NCBI GenBank assembly: GCA_027576995.1
Contig: JANBQC010000258.1
Location: forward strand, 1-37,513
DNA from: Dimargaris cristalligena
Lineage: Eukaryota > Kickxellomycota > Dimargaritomycetes > Dimargaritales > Dimargaritaceae
Length of the DNA: 37,513 bases
Direction: 5' to 3'
Shown: piece after piece, positions 1 through 10,642 of the stretch
Numbering within the stretch: the first letter of the stretch is position 1
How the letters are laid out: each line of letters begins with the position of its first letter
The notes under the pieces: generated by a model
Databases searched by the model: none
Seen by the model: the letters and a program-made list of their open reading frames with translations, nothing else
Told to the model about the DNA's origin: nothing
Made by a program: the position numbers and the translations under genes

Positions 1-1074
1 CAGTCGCCGGTCTTCTGGTATGCTGGAAGGGATGTCTTCTTGAGTTGACCCGTATTTAAGCCGAATTTCTTTTAGCTATCTCGACAGAATATCGAGTGTT
101 TGGGTTTTTCCCCAAAACGGCACCTGGAAATCTAATAAAGAACAATCAATATTCCAAACATAACCAGAAATATGTGAATGAAAGGGTTGGTGGGGTGAAT
201 TGGAGAACTATCTTGATTTGACTATACATAATCCTCCAGTAAGTATTGGACTATTAATATTTCGACAAAACGGGACATTTATTAATATAATTTTCCGATA
301 TTCAGTCGTCGCTGATGTGCATACAAGGAACTGGTATATTGTTCATAAGCAGCTGTGATTTATGTTTCTCTATAGTGTCAACCTGGGGGTCATCAGGAGC
401 CGTTGGTCAATGATCTAAGTGTATTTATAGCTCGGCAGACCGTTAAACGTAGATATGCTCATGTTCTATAAAAATAAGTTTCAATATCAACCCTTTGCAC
501 AAAGTAACAGAATCAATAAACTTGAGAGTGTAAATTATGAATAAATAAACTACTAATGTGGCAATAGCAGTAAAATGTTGAGGTACAACGAAAGTTTTAT
601 GCAAGGATACGATAGAATAATGGAGGGCTAAGGTCGGTGATTGGGGATCCAGGCTGTGCTTTCAGGTGTCTGGCATAACTCTTGTAAGGCAAGTGGGGTT
701 TAAGACATCCCTACAACATCCTTAAAAGCAACGATAGGTCTCAAGAAGAGAAAAACAATCCCTGATAAGAACCATAGTCCCTCGGACATGACCAAAACCC
801 GCGTCCAGGAAAGAATGTGGAGGTTACAGGAACCAGTGTTCCTTGTCCTCTTGCGTGATAGGCTATTGGCAATTCCCTTCTCTAACATTTTGTAGCTATC
901 TGCTAGTTAATGGGATCGCCCATATCAAAATAACGCGCTACGGGTAGTAGGGTGACCAGGAAATAATAACAGGCGCTGCCCAACACCTTATTAACCCCAA
1001 TACCGTTAAACTGATACCACAAATGATTAGATTATTTACACAAGTAATATTCGGTGACCCAGGATCAATCGCAC
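1..1074. other. Intergenic, no gene recognised
   Basis: This AT-rich stretch lies downstream of the 3' end of the minus-strand BRE4-like gene. The longest ORF (700-888, minus) has no family features and no coding-like context. It probably holds the 3' UTR of the neighbour plus spacer. I see no repeat or RNA gene in it. Confidence 0.5.
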
Positions 1075-4000
1075 TCACCACTCTGGCGAATCCAAAAGGT
1101 CATGAAGCATCGCATTCTCCCCCACCAGCGATTTGATTAGCAGGACAACGTTTTCCAGCTCTTCTATCACTTCCTCCAGTGCGGCACAGTAGGCGTACCA
1201 GTAGAAAGTATTCAACATATATTTCCGTGGCTGATGTATTGACTGGCTCGGCAGCCCGGCTGCAGAGGGCCTTAATCCTGCTAAACCGATCGCTTCCCGA
1301 GAATGCGGAGTAGCTGGGGGGCTAGCGTTGGTCCCACCCAAGGCCTCGGGAATCTCATAGGTGATGCTATCCCCGCAGCCACCACTATCAGCTCCACCAG
1401 CAACTAGAACTGCGGGACCATTAGGGACACCAACCCTATCACTCTGGTGAAGGGGGTCCATTTGGCCCCGGATCTGTTTGATAAGGCGAATCCGGGCCGC
1501 CCGACCACTCGGCAAGTACGGCGGGAGCGGAGTTTTACTGCGGAGGGCGCCAGCGAGCGCGTAGAAATTGATTAGGATAGCGGCGGTCAAGTCGCGGCGG
1601 CCGTGTTGGTTGAACGGGAGAATAAGAGCCCGGTGCACTTCGGGCGATATATAGTTTGTCGTCACGGACATAGAGATGAAACGGTCGAGAATATTTTGCA
1701 GGCGGCCCAGGATTTCGGTGTATACTGCAGCGGGAAAGGGCCCCCGGAGGCGGGGCTCCAGCATGGATTCCTGCAGCATAATTTGGCTCCGCCCCAATAA
1801 ATCCTGCATCTTCCGGGTTGATTTGGTGACACTGGCCTGGAGGTGATCGTAGGGCTCGAGGGCGGCAGAGGGAGGGGGGAAGTCGATATAGGGGTAGCCC
1901 GGATCAAGTACGACATCTCTAGTGTGGTGAGCCGAGTCCCTCCTCGTAGTAGTTGCCCCTTCCTGTCGGTCACTCCTCGCATTGTCTTGCTCCAGGCGCA
2001 ATTTGAAGAAATGGTTGCGTGAATTGAGGTACGGATGTATGACCAGCTTGGCCGTCAGTTGCGAATAAATATTACCCAGCGTGTCCAATCCCAACGCTGT
2101 AAAATGGCGCAATTCAACCCGGGCAATGCGGGGCCATAACCAGGCGTTGAAGAGCAGGGCGACGACTATGCCCGCCAAGCTGGTCCAGAGGCGCTTGTAC
2201 GTCAGGGTCAATATGTTATCCGATCCCTGGTTGTTGGTGTACAGCGTGAATACTGTGATGATATAAACAGACGAGGATAGATACCCGACGCCCTTGTGGG
2301 GCGTGAAAATGATCACATAAAAAGCGGGGGCTGAAAACACAATGGAAACGATGAAGAGGCCGTACTTGTTGCCCGTGGTCATGTGCCAACCAATCAGTGA
2401 AACCAGCACGGCATAGACGGTTCCGACCACCCGGTAGATAGACATGAGGAGGGTACGGCCAATGGTGGGGCTCAGTACGATAAGAACGACAATGGCAATC
2501 CATTCCACGCGTTGGGTGCGGTAGAAATCCATGGAAGTGTCAAACCAGGCCGGGAGACAGATTACCGAAATGGAGAGCGATACCTTGACGGCATACTGTA
2601 CTGCCCCGCTTTTGAGGAACTGGGAGATAAGCCACAACCCATATAAGAAGGAGGCCCACTTGGATGGCGGGTTTACCGCTGGGTCTGATTGCTCCGCCAG
2701 ATTTCGACTGGAACCCTGTCTTCCATCGGTGGATAACCGCTGCGGGGGAGTATAAGGTGATGCCGATTCAGTCGGCATTGGGCCCTGACTCGGTGGTAAT
2801 GCTGAAGACGCCCGCGCATCGGACTGCTCCACCACTGTGATATGAGGGAAGGCATACTCGGGTCCGTGGGTTAGAGAATGGGAACCATCCATCGCAGGCA
2901 CCGATTCTTCCCGCCGTTCACCCTTGGTATACCGTGGGGGCCGGAAAATATCCAACCAACCCCGCCAACGGACCCACCATTTCGACTGGCGAGTAGAAGT
3001 AGCGGCCGGGCGAGCGTGGGGAGGTTCAGTCACGACACCGGCTTCAGCCTCAGAAGCGGACTCCGAATCATTGTCGTCAATATTCTCCTCAAACACTTGC
3101 TGCACAATTTCCCGATATTCTTCGTAGAAGCCGCCAATCCGAGTCGCGGGTGCATTAGTGGGCTGATGGCGGCGGCGACGGCGAAGAATCGGCTCAGTGC
3201 CTGAAGGGTTATCGGTTGGGCGGTATTGGCTGGGACGTACCTGTACGCCAGTAGAATGGGCGGCTTCAGAATCCTGGGGCAGTTTCCCAAACTCCTTATT
3301 ACAACATGGTCGATGTTGAGGGCCCTTTTCCTGGCTGGAGCGCCGCTGCTGTAGAGCACTTTGCTGCCCAGGGCCAGCCAGGTTATCATTCGAACCAGTA
3401 GTTGGTGGGGTGTTCTTTGATCGTCGCTGCCGCCGGTTGAACAGACTATCGATAATGTAGACGCGGAAGTAGTGGAAAACCTTCCACGCGTCACTATTCC
3501 AGCGGATCCATAGCCGCCTGGTTTGGGACCGAGCGAGCTGCAGTGTGTGAATTTGGGTCATCAGCGTCGACAGGAGGACGGCTACTTCGCGGAGGCTGAA
3601 TAGAAAGAAAAAAATCAAAAAGGCCTCTTCGCTGAATTCATCCAGGGGCAGCGCAGCGATCGATTCACTGCTGGGCCCATCCGCTGTGGAACCGGGCTTG
3701 GGGACATCTAGCTTGAGCCCCTCCTGTGAATCTAGGGGGGCGATACGGCCAGAAAAACCTGCCGGGAATCGGCACACCTTGCCAATGACTGATACTTCTA
3801 AGCTGTCGAGCTGGGCAATGGCTCTGAGAACCCTATCAACAAACTCCTGCATGTCGGAGTCCGCCAGTGGGTAGTCGGAGCACACGGGGCGCCGGAAGAT
3901 TTCGTCAGTTGGCTTTGAGTTCGTCGGATAAGAATAGGTGTTTGGAGGCGAGGGCTGATCTTCGTCAGCGGTATCTTGATGGACATTGCCTGGCTCTGGG

Positions 4001-6288
4001 GACTGTTCGCGAGAGTTTTCTGGAGCAATCTTTGGAAAGAGTTGGGACATTAGGCGGCGTTCAACGGGTTGATTAAAATAACCCGGGTGGTTGACGTCGA
4101 TGACTATGCTACCCGAACTAGTTGGACCATCGGCTAAGTTCATGTTTGATTCCACCTGATTGAGGTCTACCACCCCGGAAGAAGCTGAAGATGTTCGCTT
4201 GGCTTCAACTTCGCCTGGGGATGCATTCATTTTCTTCGCGTCCCAGAACCATTCTACCAGACGACGGTAAAGACTCTTCAAGGGCCCGAACTTATCGCTA
4301 CGGGGCTGGTTCTGGTACCGGGATTCGATGAGGGAATACCCATGGATAAGCAAATTCCCGGGCACGTCGTTGACAATGCGCGGAAGCGCGGATGACCGAC
4401 CCAATGCTTGGCAGTTTTTGATGAATTGATGGGCACTACGGTCCAGAGTCAATTCACACAGATAGGACAGGTCCTGGATCGATGGTGCAAAATTCCGTAA
4501 TAGCTGTATGAATACCCGCCGATTGGCTTTGGCCAGTTGCTTAGGTACCCCGGTCTGTGGGGGGCCAACATGCGGCGCATCTGAATCGGAACTATTCGTA
4601 TCCGCCTGGTGGTCGACAAAGTCGCGGGCGTGGACCAGGTATCGCTCATTTTGGGCACTAAGGACCATACTCCCCAAGTGTTGGGAGATGGTCAACAGCG
4701 TTTTCTGGATGGCCGTAAAATCTTCGGGCTTGTGATTGGAATACGAGATCTCGTACTTGGCCACAAGGGCGGCCTCCTTTAGAGCGGACATGGCCTGGCG
4801 GACCTTGGCCATGTGCGAATTGAACTGCTGGGGAGTGAGAAGGGCCGACGAATCCCGCAACAAAAAGGCCCGGGTGGTGATATCCAGCACCGTAAGAATT
4901 CGGCACATGACGGTGAGTATGTGCTTCTCCAGGTTGAAAATTGCTGACACGGGGAAGACGAAAATCCCGGTGACGAGAGCAATGTTGGCGCCAAAGACAA
5001 AGGGTTTGGTGAGGGACCACATGGCTGAGAAGGCCCCTGTTGTACTATCGACGTTGGTGGTCAAGACCAGAGTCAAGGGGAGGCAGAACAGGATGGTCGG
5101 GATGAAGTACCGCCTATGGCGTACTCGAATCAGGCTGACCAGAAACAGCCCAACGAACAGCCAGACGGCTAAGATAGCCCGGGCACCGTGGTTGCCGCTT
5201 GGGACAAATCGCCGGTTGCATTCCTCGGCAGCAAACCGCCCCAAGAGAGTGTACCCAAAGGTAGCAGCCAGACTAACGTAGCCCAAGACCATACATTCAA
5301 CATGGGCCCCAATAGTCGAGGAGGTACAGAGCAGAGTAGCACCCAGGGGCAATAGAAATGAAAAGGAACCAATCCACCGCTCGATGCCATCAATAAGGAC
5401 GAATAGCGTCGATATGGCCGCGGTCAACATAGCACGGATTAGCACGGTCATGGCACCCGGGGCTCGAAGCTGGGTCATGACGGTCCGGGTTACGGCGGAT
5501 AGATAGACCCATAGGCGGGGCCAGATACCGGGAGGTGATGGTGGCAATGGAGGCGGGGAGGAGGAGCGGGAGTCCCCGCTGGAGCTGCCGGATTCGGGTA
5601 ATGGTCGATCGGAAGGAACACGGCCCGCATCCAAGCGCTGTGTGGGGGAGGGAGAACTACCAGTGTACAGCGTGGATTGATTGAGTTCCATTGACGAAGG
5701 CCCGTGGGCTGGGCCGTGGCCTTCCAGCTGTTTTAACTTCCCACTGGGACTGGTGGATAGTTGGGATCCATGGCTGGTATAAGGCTTAGAATACTCGGGG
5801 GAGGGAGAGGAAACACCATCGGTCGAGGAGGACGTACGATAGTCGGTGCTTTGACCAGGCAGTGCGGACAGGTGCGGGGATTCTGGCTTATCCGAGTAGT
5901 GGGGGCGTCCAGGCGCCGATACCAGCGGGGATGTGGATGTTGAACGGGGGTTTTGCTCCTGCGACACTCGACGAGGATTGGGCATGCTGGACTCAGTAGC
6001 CAACGGGACGGCAACGTCGAACTGGCCAGGACCTGGTTCGGTTCCAATGCCAGGTTGCCCCGAAAAGTCCATTTGTAAATGACGGGAGGAGTCCAACGCA
6101 GTTTCGACGCCAGAGCCCTGGGAAGAAGGGGGCGGCGGGTGGCATTCCGGACTGGAATGGGGTTGCATGCGTTGGGTCTGGGTCTGCGAGTGCTGGTGAC
6201 CTGAATTCACAACTGGGCCATTAGTGAAAGGCCCCTGCACAACCTGGAGTGGGGGAGAGTCAGGGTAGAGTGCCGACGACTCGGACAT
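1075..6288 (-). CDS. BRE4-like FUSC/DUF2421 multispanning membrane protein
   Basis: A single-exon, 1737-aa protein. The first ATG is at 6288; the frame is open to 6339, but only from a TTG. Residues 1-260 are Ser/Pro/Gln-rich and look disordered. A first hydrophobic block at about 281-455 holds several membrane segments. Long polar linkers follow, with a further hydrophobic stretch (FLIFFFLFSLREVAVLL) in the middle. A second block at about 1215-1400 has the FUSC/aromatic-acid-exporter look (AVKVSLSISVICLPAWF, then VEWIAIVVLIVLSPTIGRTL). It is followed by a soluble C-terminal domain typical of fungal 'Brefeldin A sensitivity protein-related, DUF2421' proteins. Yeast Bre4 is the best-known member; its transported substrate is not established. 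The length exceeds the yeast protein mainly through the disordered N-terminus and linkers. The stop codon overlaps a splice-donor-like GGTGAGTG, so a further short 3' exon cannot be excluded. Family assignment is from memory of motifs. Confidence 0.88.
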   Translation of the reverse strand: MSESSALYPDSPPLQVVQGPFTNGPVVNSGHQHSQTQTQRMQPHSSPECHPPPPSSQGSGVETALDSSRHLQMDFSGQPGIGTEPGPGQFDVAVPLATESSMPNPRRVSQEQNPRSTSTSPLVSAPGRPHYSDKPESPHLSALPGQSTDYRTSSSTDGVSSPSPEYSKPYTSHGSQLSTSPSGKLKQLEGHGPAHGPSSMELNQSTLYTGSSPSPTQRLDAGRVPSDRPLPESGSSSGDSRSSSPPPLPPSPPGIWPRLWVYLSAVTRTVMTQLRAPGAMTVLIRAMLTAAISTLFVLIDGIERWIGSFSFLLPLGATLLCTSSTIGAHVECMVLGYVSLAATFGYTLLGRFAAEECNRRFVPSGNHGARAILAVWLFVGLFLVSLIRVRHRRYFIPTILFCLPLTLVLTTNVDSTTGAFSAMWSLTKPFVFGANIALVTGIFVFPVSAIFNLEKHILTVMCRILTVLDITTRAFLLRDSSALLTPQQFNSHMAKVRQAMSALKEAALVAKYEISYSNHKPEDFTAIQKTLLTISQHLGSMVLSAQNERYLVHARDFVDHQADTNSSDSDAPHVGPPQTGVPKQLAKANRRVFIQLLRNFAPSIQDLSYLCELTLDRSAHQFIKNCQALGRSSALPRIVNDVPGNLLIHGYSLIESRYQNQPRSDKFGPLKSLYRRLVEWFWDAKKMNASPGEVEAKRTSSASSGVVDLNQVESNMNLADGPTSSGSIVIDVNHPGYFNQPVERRLMSQLFPKIAPENSREQSPEPGNVHQDTADEDQPSPPNTYSYPTNSKPTDEIFRRPVCSDYPLADSDMQEFVDRVLRAIAQLDSLEVSVIGKVCRFPAGFSGRIAPLDSQEGLKLDVPKPGSTADGPSSESIAALPLDEFSEEAFLIFFFLFSLREVAVLLSTLMTQIHTLQLARSQTRRLWIRWNSDAWKVFHYFRVYIIDSLFNRRQRRSKNTPPTTGSNDNLAGPGQQSALQQRRSSQEKGPQHRPCCNKEFGKLPQDSEAAHSTGVQVRPSQYRPTDNPSGTEPILRRRRRHQPTNAPATRIGGFYEEYREIVQQVFEENIDDNDSESASEAEAGVVTEPPHARPAATSTRQSKWWVRWRGWLDIFRPPRYTKGERREESVPAMDGSHSLTHGPEYAFPHITVVEQSDARASSALPPSQGPMPTESASPYTPPQRLSTDGRQGSSRNLAEQSDPAVNPPSKWASFLYGLWLISQFLKSGAVQYAVKVSLSISVICLPAWFDTSMDFYRTQRVEWIAIVVLIVLSPTIGRTLLMSIYRVVGTVYAVLVSLIGWHMTTGNKYGLFIVSIVFSAPAFYVIIFTPHKGVGYLSSSVYIITVFTLYTNNQGSDNILTLTYKRLWTSLAGIVVALLFNAWLWPRIARVELRHFTALGLDTLGNIYSQLTAKLVIHPYLNSRNHFFKLRLEQDNARSDRQEGATTTRRDSAHHTRDVVLDPGYPYIDFPPPSAALEPYDHLQASVTKSTRKMQDLLGRSQIMLQESMLEPRLRGPFPAAVYTEILGRLQNILDRFISMSVTTNYISPEVHRALILPFNQHGRRDLTAAILINFYALAGALRSKTPLPPYLPSGRAARIRLIKQIRGQMDPLHQSDRVGVPNGPAVLVAGGADSGGCGDSITYEIPEALGGTNASPPATPHSREAIGLAGLRPSAAGLPSQSIHQPRKYMLNTFYWYAYCAALEEVIEELENVVLLIKSLVGENAMLHDLLDSPEW

Positions 6289-8702
6289 ATTCAGTCGCCG
6301 GTAAAGAGTGGGCTGGATTATAGGCGGAAGGACAAACAAGAGAAAATACCACTGCCCAACTCAAAATGGGTTAAAAGTAGGCTGGTCGTCTGTTATTCAC
6401 GGTGTTTGACACGCTGGCTGAGCGCAGAGCGGAGCACCAAATACTATTTAATACAAACAGGCAAAAATAGGGAACTTATTCAGAACCTAGCAAAAGGAAC
6501 AGTTGGCTGATATGGGGGACTCGGATATATAAGTGAAATAATAAATCGCATTTCATAATAAACAAGTTTATTAGAAGGAACAAGCTTTGGTGGGACAGCG
6601 CGGGGTTAGTAAAAATCGGTGTTTTTTTGCGGAGGAGTAAAGGCTGCGAACTGCCGGCGGCTTTACTAATCAAACGCCGTGGATCAACTTTTACTGAGTG
6701 AATAGCAGCAGCGCCCGCCAATTAACGCGCTCTTAGTCGAGATTTTTACAACGACAACTTAGTAGCGCCATCGGGGAAATGGTGGACTTGGCGGTGTTGG
6801 GGCGAGTCCAGCGGCGGAATAGCAAGAACCACTGTCAACAATGCCAAGCGATATGTCCGATAACGGCCATTGGAGAGATCTCACGTCTGACCCTATTCAC
6901 AGTGAGCCCAACAGTGTCCAAGCGGGTAAATAATGAGCCCTAGCGCCAAAAATACTTTGTATGGGGAAAAGATCATACTTGTCAACTTCAGGATTATGAA
7001 GGTACACGTCACTCAATACGAAACGGGGACAATATTCTTTGAATAGATAACGGTAAAATGGTAGATAACCCTAACAGTCCATGATGCCAGAGTATTATAA
7101 ATAAAGCGAAGAATGTCTCGAGGATGACCAACTAAATCACTCCAGGTAACCCTAATTAAATATAGTAGCAGTCGGACTGCCCAGGCGGTCGTTCAACTGA
7201 CAACCTGGGAGAAATGCTACAAAGTGGAAGAGGCCGCGGTAAGGCGACGCCGATGGATTGGTTGCTTCGGTTAATATATTGCAAACACGTTAATAGCTAC
7301 ATGACTGCAGTCCAAAACTGATCTATATTTTTATAAATGCGAATTAAAGCGATATATAGCGAAGTATAAATGAGTGGAGGAATAAAATAGCAATAGGAGC
7401 ACAAGTGAACTAAAGGGGATACCAATATGGTTAGCGGATCACCCTTTATATGTAACGGTTCTGATTCTACCACGTGCGGCTGTTAATACTTAACAGGAGT
7501 GAGGTGCGCCCCTGCTAAGTACCGATACCTTAAGACGGACTAGTAAGGCGGGATAATATCATGTCCAATGTATCGGAAACACTACAGGAATATTAATAAA
7601 ACTGGAATTAAAGGAAGAAAGCGGCTAGGGGACGGTGGGTGCCTCTCTAGGTGGATAGTTATTTTGAATAGTGTAATTGGCAGGGGACATTTTAAGTAGT
7701 TAAAATGAATGGCCACAGTATAACTAAATGGACTTACATAATTGGTCAGACACAGGAGAGAATAACAGATCCGTCGGGATATATTTTTCAACTAACTGAA
7801 GGATGTCGCCGCCAAATTAAGGGCCCAATGTTACCCTAAAGCCCTGACCCAGATGTGCGCATCCATCGACCGGGTGGCCAAGATGGCCCTCTACCGGCTC
7901 GTTCAGTACATGTTGGCTTCTGATCTGACCTTGGTGGTATCAGGAAATATCAGCCCCGTCAAGCACAAACTGCCGGGCGTGTTTGCTTCTTATAGACTGA
8001 AATGTCAGCAGTCCTAGCATGTACGCGCGGGGTTATTGAGGGAACGCTTATTTAGTAATATTCTATATAATATGGCACCTAATGGTTGTGTTAGGATAAG
8101 AAAGTAAATACTAGTACAATACCAGTTTATTATTATGATTGGTGGCGGGAGTGGTTAGGCCCTGATGAGCGCTAAAATAGGAATTGATTATGGGCGGTTA
8201 TATGACCTAAATAACTGTCCTTAGGCGTAGATTGATCAGCTAAATATACCTGATACAGTTGGTTTCTACTAACCGGACCCAAGCAAGCAGATATGACTAC
8301 ACCTATCTTCAGCCACTTTCTTTGCATTCTCTCTGGACGGATGACTAGTCTGAGTTAGAGCCACGTAAAATTTTTTGTTGGACCGCTACGGCGATTCAAA
8401 TGGCAAGCCTTGGTTTAACATAGATATCCACAAACTGTATGGATGTGCTCCTCTTTGGTCATCGTTGGTTCTGGCCGGGGTTGGGCACTTTTAGCTCAGA
8501 GCCAACTCAGCCTGGCAATCCTGGCAGAAAGCCCTTCCTCCAACCTCGCCGTTCTTGGACTTAATAGCAATCATCCGGATTGATCACCAAATGGGGCTCA
8601 GCTATAGATCTCCCCGCCCCTTATTGTAGTAATTATTTGCCAACTTCTATATTCAGCTAGGGATACTCCCGGAGTATCCCCAATTAGAAGGGGGGGGTTG
8701 AT
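6289..8702. other. AT-rich intergenic region upstream of the BRE4-like gene
   Basis: About 2.4 kb containing the promoter and leader of the minus-strand BRE4-like gene. A minus-strand ORF at 6476-6721 begins MAGAAAIHSVKVDPRRLISK, a basic presequence-like start, and could be an upstream ORF in that leader. It has no other support. The possible retroelement relic at 7796-8017 is listed separately. A 46-codon plus-strand ORF (8443-8583) with a VIVGSGRG segment is too short to call. Confidence 0.5.
7796..8017 (+). mobile_element. Possible degenerate Ty1/copia-type pol fragment
   Basis: A 73-codon stretch is open between in-frame stops, has no sensible start codon, and is richer in G+C than its surroundings. 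The segment MALYRLVQYMLASDLTLVVS resembles the A-L-K-R-x-L-R-Y-L-x-x-T-x-D-x-x-L pattern found between reverse transcriptase and RNase H in copia polyproteins. It is followed by KLPGVFAS, where L-x-G-Y-S-D-A-D is usual. No LTRs, integrase or other pol segments are visible nearby. If real, it is an old truncated fragment. A chance open frame is a fair alternative. Confidence 0.25.
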
Positions 8703-9138
8703 TCACTCCCAGTCAGGCGGTGGAGGGGCTTCTCCATAATGGTATGGCGGATATTTCTTCTTGGCAGCGTAGGTGGTAAAGCCAATACGCCAATCCTCAA
8801 CCGCACTTTCCAATGAGTCTATAGGGCATTCATTTAGATATATGCTACATATCTCTGCCGTGTACCCAGGTACCCTGAATTAAAGATACACTCCGCGATA
8901 TAGCGGTCTAGAAAAGAAGAGAAGTAACAAATACTACAATAAGAGCGGCCTCGTACACGAACATAGTACATAGCAAAGTAGTTGGGTGAGCTAATGTCGG
9001 AGTCACTGCACGATCCCAATGGTCTTGAGTGACCAGAGGAAGTAGTAAACCACACACACCCCTAATTTGTTATTTACCCCCTTCAATCTTCCACTGAACT
9101 TTACCCCCCTGCATCTTCTTGACAGGAGTAACACCAGT
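8703..9138 (-). CDS. 3' end of an unrecognised spliced gene (two exons)
   Basis: Two minus-strand exons join cleanly: 9138-9078 and 8818-8703 (stop TGA at 8703-8705). The intron is 259 nt with a GTAAAT donor and a CTATAG acceptor. The upstream exon has a TACAG acceptor and enters in phase 0. The 58 codons read TGVTPVKKMQGGKVQWKIEG, then D, then SLESAVEDWRIGFTTYAAKK and on to a Pro-rich end (PPYHYGEAPPPPDWE). The basic, aromatic, proline-rich tail looks like the C-terminus of a small, perhaps mitochondrial, protein. I do not recognise the family. The 5' part is not resolved; one guess is an exon at 9740-9684 (MPLATIVCSRGISPSFPSM) with a GTAGGA donor, which keeps the phase. The call rests on frame continuity and splice sites only. 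Confidence 0.4.
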
Positions 9139-10167
9139 CTGTATTAAATACAATTGATGGGGGGATCTACACTGGGCTCGGATGGACACTGGGTTTTAGA
9201 TCACGCGGATGGGGCAGCTGACATGGTTATGTTGGGCCAATGCGGGGTCACCGATAACCACCGCCAAGGAACTTCGGCGAGGGATCGACTAAGAGCCAAA
9301 AGGCCATATTTACAGATCGTGGAATCAGGGAGAGGGTGAAAGAGAATAAAAATCTAACCGACTAAAGTCGACGCTAACATAACGTAAATCGACAGAAATA
9401 ATACATGGCAGCTAGAACATCTGCCTGAGTCTGATGGGCACCACTGTCCTTGCAATATGATACTATCCGCTAATCCTGCGAACACTGAGGACATATTTTA
9501 CTGCCTGATTCAACCGTGTGACCCCAAGCGGGAAATCCAAACACTTTCTTTAGGAGTCGACACTCGTAATTGAACCATGGCGCGATAAAATGTAAGAAAA
9601 TGGGGCATTTTATCCTAATTTACCTAACTAAGTTGAACATTTAGGAGGGATAGACAAACTTGTTACCAGGGATACAATCCTACCATAGATGGAAAAGAGG
9701 GAGAAATGCCACGGGAACACACAATAGTAGCCAGCGGCATTTTGGTATCGCATGAGCTAGAGAGGGATCGGACAGATTAGGACTGCCATTAGCTCGTGTT
9801 CCAACGAACATTTCCGTATCACCCATGTCGCCATCTTAATTGGGATACATTGATGTCCAGCGTACGACGATTTACAAACTCCCTCCCTCGGCAATCGCTA
9901 TAAAATAGCAATGTGAAAAAACTTAAATATCTTACTATCTATCGAACTCATGACATTGTACAAGGTGGTCCAATTTTACTTTGAGATAATGCAAAATCGT
10001 TAACAATTGCCATGTCTGAAAATCTTCTTTTGAATGGGTGTATTTCAGCTATCCTCGCCTCAGCTCGACAAATGAGGTAGACAATCTTTAGCAGCCATTG
10101 AATAAAAGTATTGCCCCGCTGAATGGCAATCACCCTGTGCCATAATGCCTGGCGACCTCATGTAACC

Positions 10168-10175
10168 TATATAAA
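10168..10175 (+). promoter_or_regulatory. TATA-box candidate
   Basis: TATATAAA lies 264 bp upstream of the ATG at 10439 and is followed by a C/T-rich stretch that would form the transcribed leader. This arrangement supports transcription of the small secreted-peptide ORF. It is a pattern call only. Confidence 0.3.
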
Positions 10176-10438
10176 CCGCCGGCAATCCCTACCCTCTTAT
10201 TTTTGTATTCGTTCTTCAGTCAACCCACCTTCTGTTAGCTTTAATACTCACACTGGCCCACCATCTACCTATCCCGCATCCCACATGTATACCCCATTTA
10301 ATACCGGCCTCATCACTCAATCTATATTATAAGCCCATCTATCACCGCACCGACCAGCGACGATTACGCCAACCCTTTTATTAACGAAAACCGACCACCT
10401 ATTACCACCACCCCCTCCTAGCACCCCTTCTTTTCACT

Positions 10439-10642
10439 ATGGTGCGCACTAGTAGTCTCCTGGTCGTCGTGGCCCTGGGGTTATTGGCTACTCTCGTTGT
10501 CACCCCAACGAACGCCCATCCCCTGCTTCTCACCAACCCCAATGCTGCCGCTCCCCCACCCCCGACCCTTTCCCGCCGAGTCCCCGGAAGTCGGTTTACA
10601 ATCCGCAAACTCATGGTGTTATTTGTATTTAAATACAATTAA
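10439..10642 (+). CDS. Putative small secreted peptide
   Basis: A 67-codon ORF starts with ATG directly after a CT-rich leader and a possible TATA box. The N-terminus is a textbook signal peptide: basic MVR, a hydrophobic core (LLVVVALGLLATLVV) and a plausible cleavage site after PTNA. The mature part would be about 43 residues: Pro/Ala-rich, a basic SRR step, then a hydrophobic end. No cysteines are present in the mature region, so a disulfide-stabilised effector is unlikely. No strong donor is seen inside the ORF, so I treat it as single-exon, but a 3' exon could replace the last residues. I recognise no family. Confidence 0.42.
   Translation: MVRTSSLLVVVALGLLATLVVTPTNAHPLLLTNPNAAAPPPPTLSRRVPGSRFTIRKLMVLFVFKYN

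Noticed and set aside
8834..9055. 73-codon minus-strand ORF
   Set aside because: Falls within the intron joining exons 9138-9078 and 8818-8703; composition is not coding-like.
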